A stretch of DNA of 64,000 nucleotides from Cinnamomum chago (taxonomy: Eukaryota; Streptophyta; Magnoliopsida; Laurales; Lauraceae). Position numbers and translations under genes: made by a program. Location of the stretch: positions 29,849,501 through 29,913,500 of the forward strand of contig CP142457.1 of the NCBI GenBank assembly GCA_038049695.1. The letters are read 5' to 3'. The notes under the pieces were generated by a model, which had not been told where the DNA came from, ran no database searches, and worked only from the letters and a program-made list of their open reading frames with translations. Positions within the stretch are counted from its first letter, which is position 1. Each line of letters starts with the position of its first letter. Shown here piece after piece: positions 58,550 to 64,000 of the stretch.

Positions 58550-58929
58550 AACTTAAATGATGCAGCCCTAGGGTTAAGGCTTGTGAAAAGTGCTGCAGCA
58601 CAATAAGGGTGTCAAAGCATGTGTTTGCAGACACAATAAGGAGTCTCCACTGAGACAATAACACAAGGACACCTCAAAAGGGATAAATCCACAATATATT
58701 AATCATTAACTCTTGAGAAATTCTTCTCTACAATGATAACATATAAATAGGAAAAAGAAAACTTAGGCCCTAAGAAAACTAATTAAATTGAAACTAAAGA
58801 AATTATAAACCTATCCTAATTACAACTCTCAAATAAAATTAGAAGACTAATGACAAATAATTAATGAAAGAAAAAAACCCTAAATTGTCTTGGGCCCTTC
58901 ACATGTGGCCTAAGGTCTATCCTGCATCA
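58550..58929 (-). mobile_element. LTR-like segment downstream of the gag relic, minus strand
   Basis: On the minus strand it starts tgatgcaggatagacc, overlapping the end of the gag-like frame, and contains a promoter-like tcctatttatatg at about 58745. The same tgatgcag start occurs at 38.1 kb. The far end is not fixed. Confidence 0.5.
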
Positions 58930-59564
58930 TTCTTCTCGGCTTGGGGAGAACTCGACCTCAAGTTCGGTAAATATCCTCCTAGATCAAAGATCAATCGGAC
59001 GAACTTCCGATCCGTTAGCTGAACTGTAGTGTTTGTGATCAGCTTGTAAACTGGATTTGATTGTTTCCTCCAATTTGCAGTAGGCTTGATGCATCGCTTC
59101 TTTTGATAACTAGATTTTGTATGGGTGTGCAATTGAACTGTTGGATATTTCATGTGTAGAATGTGCACCATCAAATCGCAATTTCCAAGTTCACGTTGTT
59201 GATCCCTAAGGATCAGATCATTGTGGGAGACTTCAACAACTTGTTCGTCTTTCCTTCCTGCTTGCATCTCTTGATTATCATTACTCATAGAAGGAAATTC
59301 AGGCCCCTTTTCATCTTTTTGCTCATGCTTTGGTTCTAGCATCTCAGTGGTAGTCTGGATATCGTCCACCATGGGTTTCATAACATGGCCTTTAGTTATT
59401 TGAGTTGACTTTTCTTCTTGAGGCGTACCTTTTTGTAGATAAGACCGTTTAAGCATTTGCTCAACACGAATTGCTTTCCAATATGCCTCATGAATGCTCT
59501 TGTAGTCATTCATTTTCTCCAATACTTCTGGTCTCAAACATCTAAGAAAACCAGTTAAATCCAT
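58917..59564 (-). pseudogene. Gypsy gag-like frame, 3' part
   Basis: A 215-codon open frame begins within the right border of the gag homology: TGFLRCLRPEVLEKMNDYKS then AYWKAIRVEQMLKRSYL, a retrotransposon gag signature. A charged, variable region and SSSPQAEKNDAG follow, just before the LTR. The N-terminal continuation lies at 63349-63480 (EYYDQFSRLQDI, FEDDEHD), separated by the hAT insertion at 59562. No zinc knuckle or pol follows. Confidence 0.65.
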
Positions 59565-59873
59565 GGTTTAAAATATTGGCCAATACCGTTACGTATCGGC
59601 CGATACAAATCGGTATTGGCCCTAATCGAGGCGATAACTCACTGGGATATTGGTTTCAGCATCGTATCAGTGTGTCTCGATCGTAGGTATTTTCAGAATC
59701 GATTGTAACGACCGAAACGGTTGTTATGACCGAAAGTTAAAAAAAAAAAAAAAACAGAGAGGAATAGAAAACAAAGAGCAAGGATGTGTGCCATAGAGAG
59801 GAAAAGGAAGAAGAAAATAAATTATATAATCCACTGCTTTAGAGAAAATAACAAAAAAAATAGAGATAAGGAA

Positions 59874-59896
59874 AGGGGGGGGGGGGGGGGGGGGGC
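59874..59896 (+). repeat. Poly-G tract of about 21 bases
   Basis: An uninterrupted G run after aagga and before cgggc, inside the hAT left arm. Its length may be assembly-dependent. Confidence 0.9.
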
Positions 59897-60536
59897 GGGC
59901 TTGCCGCTGCCTTTGCCTGTTCGTCATCCTCTTTGTGCTTATTCTCCTCTCCCACTCTTATTTCCCTTTTCTTCTCTCTTATTCTCTCTTTCCTTTTTCA
60001 TTTCCCCCTTTTCTATTTCGTTCCATGAGAACAGGTGTGGATGTCGAAATGAAATAAATGCCCACATTTATTAGGGTTATCAATCGTCATGCTTGGGTAG
60101 TGGGTTAGGTTTAATTTCTGGTGGGAAGTGATACTTTAACTTGAGGTGAGGGTTGGACTTGAACCATTTCATGGGCTCCAATTCAATTTTAAAATTCTTT
60201 AGGTGTTTAGGTTATTAATATATGGGCCTAATCACATTTTTCATCAAAGAATTGATCCAATGGTGGAGAGACTTCTGGTTGAAGTAAATTTTTAGGACAC
60301 TTCAGGAAATTAGAGCCTATTTTTATTGACGGATTTGGATTTCAATAATGCTCCACAAATCTGTTCAAAATTTATGCCCCTTATTAAATAGGCCCTTAAC
60401 AAATTTTAGTCAAGTTAGAATTGGGCTACTAATCTGAATAATCACTTCAAGAATATGTGAATAAAATTCTAAGAAAATCTCAAATTTGTATAATGGTCAA
60501 TCCAATAGTGGGCCAAGTCCTATTGGTGTCAAACTG

Positions 60537-62981
60537 TGTAATATCCTGTATTATATGGGCCCAGGATTAGTCTGGCCCAGGTAGTACTTTGGGTTGTTTC
60601 CTTATTATGGTATTAGTAGAAGTACTTATTATGGAGAATTAGAAATTGGAAAGTGCCCCACGTTTTGTTTTGGGACTGGAGTTGTATAACAACTATAGTA
60701 GAAGAAATAAGGGAAAGATTGGAATTAGGAAGTTTATGCAACTCTCCTAGTAGAACCCTGTTGTCTATCTATTTTGTTAATTAGGAATGTCCCACGTGTA
60801 TGGTGATTGGAAAAGGGAAAGAGTGGTGAAACAACTCTAAGTGAAAGTAGGAGAAGAGGAATAGGACTCTGATTCCTTTTAGTATATATATACAACCATC
60901 GGCCAGTAGAGTGTTATTCAATTTTCTTCCTTGTTGTTTGGAGAGCAATTTTGAGAGAGAGAACTTGATCTCTGGGATCCAGGGGAAGAAGAAGGAGAGG
61001 AAGGTCACTAACGGATGTCCTATTCGCGCCCGCACATTGCAAAAGCAACGATTGCATATCAAAGTGAGTGGATCTTCCTAATTGATTGGGTGATTAATCA
61101 AGATGATTGTTAATGGAATGTGATTGTTAGGTATGCAATGATTTTTAAAACCATCACATAGGCATAAACGATATGTTTTGAGGCAAGGAATATTGTTTGA
61201 ATGGTGATTTGAATGTTACAGATTGATAAGGGGTGTAAATCCTTGAATATATGTTAAGCAGGCACAAATCTGTAAAAAAAAACAGAGCACTGTCGTCAAT
61301 GGTAGTATTGGATGTTTGTGAGTTGTGGGACCCCATGGCCCAGTAGATGGAGAATCAGGACCATAGATCCACAAGGGGACTCATGGTCGACCATAAGGAG
61401 AAAGATCATCTTGGATTTAGACCAGTAGATTCCACTATTCATTAGAATCAAAAGAACCCAGGCGTGACTGTGTACAGGAACCAGTAAAAGTCGTTTCTGG
61501 CTTGTGGACCCCAGAACATGATCTAATCATGGATCAGATCCAATAGGATGATGGTTTAGCAGTGGGCGATCTTCACCTAGGAGGCTGATCTTGATTTAGT
61601 TGAGTGGGGCCCACTGGATACAAAAATTGGAGTGTTACAGGCATGAATGAGGCAGTCTGGTCGATAGTGGTAGTGGGACCCACTAACAAAACCAATCATG
61701 GATTAGGACCCCACGTCTTGAAGTAGACTCAGAGACGATCCCAATGGTGGTGGTCCCATGTGGCCTGGTCTCCATCTGACCCGTTATCCAGGAACTTCAA
61801 TTTTATTAACCATAAGGATAATTTATTAATTTCAATTGTGTTTGTTAACCTTGTGGGGCCCAGTAAAGATATCTGGTGGTGAATCCAATCCATTGAGAGT
61901 AAAGCCTATACTTGAGTAACCATAGAGAGTAGACCTGATCGTGATTTAGACTAGTGGGACCCACTGGATGTTATATGAGTGTGCCTTCAGGCGTGGACTA
62001 ATCAGTAGCTGGATCTGTTCATGGACGTAATACAAGTATAATTGGGCTTGGCCCAGGACTGATAGGTGATGATCATACAAAGTTTATATACTAATAACTT
62101 AAGATTAGGTGATCAATTAATTGTGATTAAGGGTCTGTGAGCAATTTAACTGTGATTAATTTAATGCATTAAGATTACTTAATGTTATGTTATGTTTGTT
62201 TTATGGTGGACCAACCATACTCCAACAACACCAATTATGAGTTGGAGTGGGGCAATAAACACTGAACTTAGTAGGGTTGGGTCCACACTGTTGATATGTA
62301 CATGAGGAAAATTGTTAATAATATTGAGTTGTGGTTGTTATGAGATGGTGAGGTCCCAGACGTGGGATGCTGGACTTAGTGTCCGAGCCGTTATAGCGGC
62401 TGGTCCATAGGGGACGTGTCCGATGAGACAGGGTCATGGTGACCGGTATACATGTATACAATGTGCCTTTGAGGCGTGGTAAGGTGCATGGGCACGGATA
62501 TATATATGGATGAATTTTATGGTATTTAATATATTGATTCAAATATGTTAAATCATGTAATATTATGTTTTATGCTGCTTATGTAATTAGGAATATTCAT
62601 TCACCAGTAATACTGATGTTGTGTTGCCCCTTCAGGTAATCTTACTGTGGGTGGGATAAATCAGGATGACGCTCAACACGTAGATTTTGGCATGCGTGGC
62701 TGAAGAGAGAGAATAAGAAATATTTATATGAGTGACAGAAGGATTAGCTTTTGTTTAGCAATTGATTTAATGTTTAGTACATTATTAAATTGAGTCAGAA
62801 CATAGGGATTTGGATTATTCAGAGATTTTTGATATTGTTTGGCTTTATTTAAATTAATTGGAATTATTGTTGATTTATATGCCAAATCTCTTATGAAAAT
62901 AATTTGATAAATGAATGGTAAACATTGCCAAGTTATCACGATCCGAATATCCGATAGGGCCCCGGAATTTGGGTCGTGACA
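60537..62981 (+). mobile_element. Solo LTR of a Gypsy-type element, 2.4 kb
   Basis: Starts tgtaatatcctg, ends gggtcgtgaca, and is flanked by a perfect 5-bp duplication aactg (60532-60536 and 62982-62986). It has a TATA-like agtatatatatacaaccatc at about 60878 followed by a leader-like stretch. No internal coding region, PBS or second LTR is present. The length and ends suit long-LTR chromovirus lineages such as Tekay/Del, but that is an inference. Confidence 0.85.
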
Positions 62982-63779
62982 AACTGTCTGTCAAATTGGT
63001 AGTTATTTTAAGTAGTGTAGATTTTAGGTATGAACTACTACATTGATTGATTTACAAACTATATGGACAGGACTAGTCTAATTAATTTTAAAAATTAGAC
63101 AGCGATACAACATGTTATGACTTAGGGGGACCAGTGTTTTACTTTACAATTGTTACTTATGGAAACAAATATTATTTTCTAGCATTTTACAATATTTTGG
63201 ATTTTTTTGGATAGTTTTTCAAATATTTTCAGGGGTAAAAAAAAAATTTCACGCCGCGACGAACGCGATAGACCACGATCGATACCGCGCCGGTATCGGT
63301 TTTTTAGGTCGGCCAATACTGCAAATGATACCACGATTTTAGACCATGGTTAAATCATGTTCATCATCCTCAAATCCACGTATATCTTGCAACCTTGAAA
63401 ATTGGTCATAATATTCAACACCTGACAACTCAACTCGTGTCAAATTAAGAAATTGCTTAAAATAACATTCATTCTAAGAATATCATTTTCCATATTTAAG
63501 TGCATATTTCACCATTTGAAGTTCATTATAGAATTTATCGGGATGCAATTTCATATTTCCTTGGATGTGAGAATAGACAGAATTTTTTTTGTAGATATGT
63601 TCTCCCGGAACACAATGGTAAAACCTGATATGCAATTTGACTTTAAATGGCTCCTCAGTGGCAGAAATAAGTCTCGGCCGTCAATTTGGTCGAGTCTAGC
63701 CTATCACCTCGCTAATGGTTATGATGCCGTTAGTGGTCCTGGTTTCAAACTGGGTTAGGTTTGCCTGACTTGGGCCCGA

Positions 63780-63959
63780 TGTAATGCGCCACCCACACAC
63801 ATGCATGATATTGTCCGCTTTGGTCCACGGGCCTCACGATTTTGTTTCTGGTAGGCGTCAACCCACCAAAAGGCCTCATGCAAGGTAACGATGCAAGTTC
63901 TACATATAATCTCAGTCGCTTTCCTCTCTATAGTCGATGTGGGACTCCAGGGCGTCACA
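63780..63959 (-). mobile_element. Small LTR of a TRIM-like element, minus strand
   Basis: On the minus strand it starts tgtgacgccctggagtccca and ends gggtggcgcattaca. Just upstream on that strand is a polypurine-like ttcaaggggttggat, so this is a 3' LTR and the rest of the element lies beyond 64000. Its end ccaaagcggacaatatcatg closely matches ccaaaacggacaatttcatg of the Cassandra LTR at 21.3 kb, but it has no 5S block. Confidence 0.65.
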
Positions 63960-64000
63960 ATCCAACCCCTTGAAGGCTGCACGTCCCTGTGTAGTAGCCT

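Larger units (their letters stand above)
59562..63348. mobile_element. hAT-type element, 3.8 kb including a nested solo LTR
   Basis: Termini catggtttaaaat and the inverse of attttagaccatg match at 12 of 13 positions. A perfect 8-bp duplication gttaaatc flanks it (59554-59561 and 63349-63356). Sub-terminal words such as ggccaatac and ggtatcgg occur in both arms. Without the nested LTR it would be about 1.3 kb, with no transposase. It interrupts a Gypsy gag relic. Confidence 0.88.
52244..64000 (+). other. Intron 11 of the Moco sulfurase gene (continues)
   Basis: More than 11.7 kb of transposon-derived sequence, described in the separate entries. I looked for the next expected exon (NLKRPDGSWFGY and the cysteine loop GCFCNPGAC) in all frames by eye and did not see it, so the intron probably extends past the window. 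Confidence 0.75.

Overview
This is nuclear DNA of a flowering plant with a repeat-rich genome. It contains one host gene with plant GT-AG introns, plus plant-specific families: a FAR1-type MULE transposase, a plant mobile domain protein, a Cassandra 5S-bearing LTR, Copia and Gypsy elements, RTE and L1 LINEs, and many hAT insertions. The very long introns suggest a woody angiosperm with a large genome, possibly a magnoliid, but the sequence alone does not fix the species.

Layout. 1-4.09 kb: gene-free, retroelement-like DNA with three kinds of tandem repeat. 4.10-10.81 kb: a 6.7 kb Mutator-like element with 44-bp terminal inverted repeats and a 9-bp imperfect target duplication. It carries a FAR1/MULE transposase and an OTU cysteine-protease module on the plus strand, and an open five-exon plant-mobile-domain (PMD) gene on the minus strand, convergent with them. 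Three arrays of a 33-bp palindromic unit lie in it; the outer two end 487-488 bp from the element's two termini. 10.81-11.15 kb: what remains of the promoter of the next gene.

11.15 kb to beyond the right edge: the molybdenum cofactor sulfurase gene (ABA3/LOS5/MOCOS type). Eleven exons (1167 nt, 389 codons, all phases consistent) are spread over 41 kb. Introns 3, 5, 10 and 11 are each about 9.5-12 kb and hold nearly everything else in the window. The cysteine-desulfurase-like domain is not complete here: the exon with the active-site cysteine loop and the whole MOSC half lie to the right of the window.

The introns are a stratified transposon record. They hold six hAT insertions with perfect 8-bp duplications, three nested stacks (hAT in hAT; a Cassandra solo LTR in a fold-back in another element; a 2.4 kb solo LTR in a hAT in a gag relic), a Copia element with both LTRs, a 315-bp TRIM with a perfect target duplication and a probable solo LTR of the same family, a tRNA-type SINE, LINE relics, and a large inverted pair of repeats.

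The most unusual object is the MULE. Its transposase is broken by an internal deletion, but its OTU catalytic residues and its PMD gene remain open, and it sits about 340 bp upstream of the start codon of a gene needed for abscisic acid synthesis.
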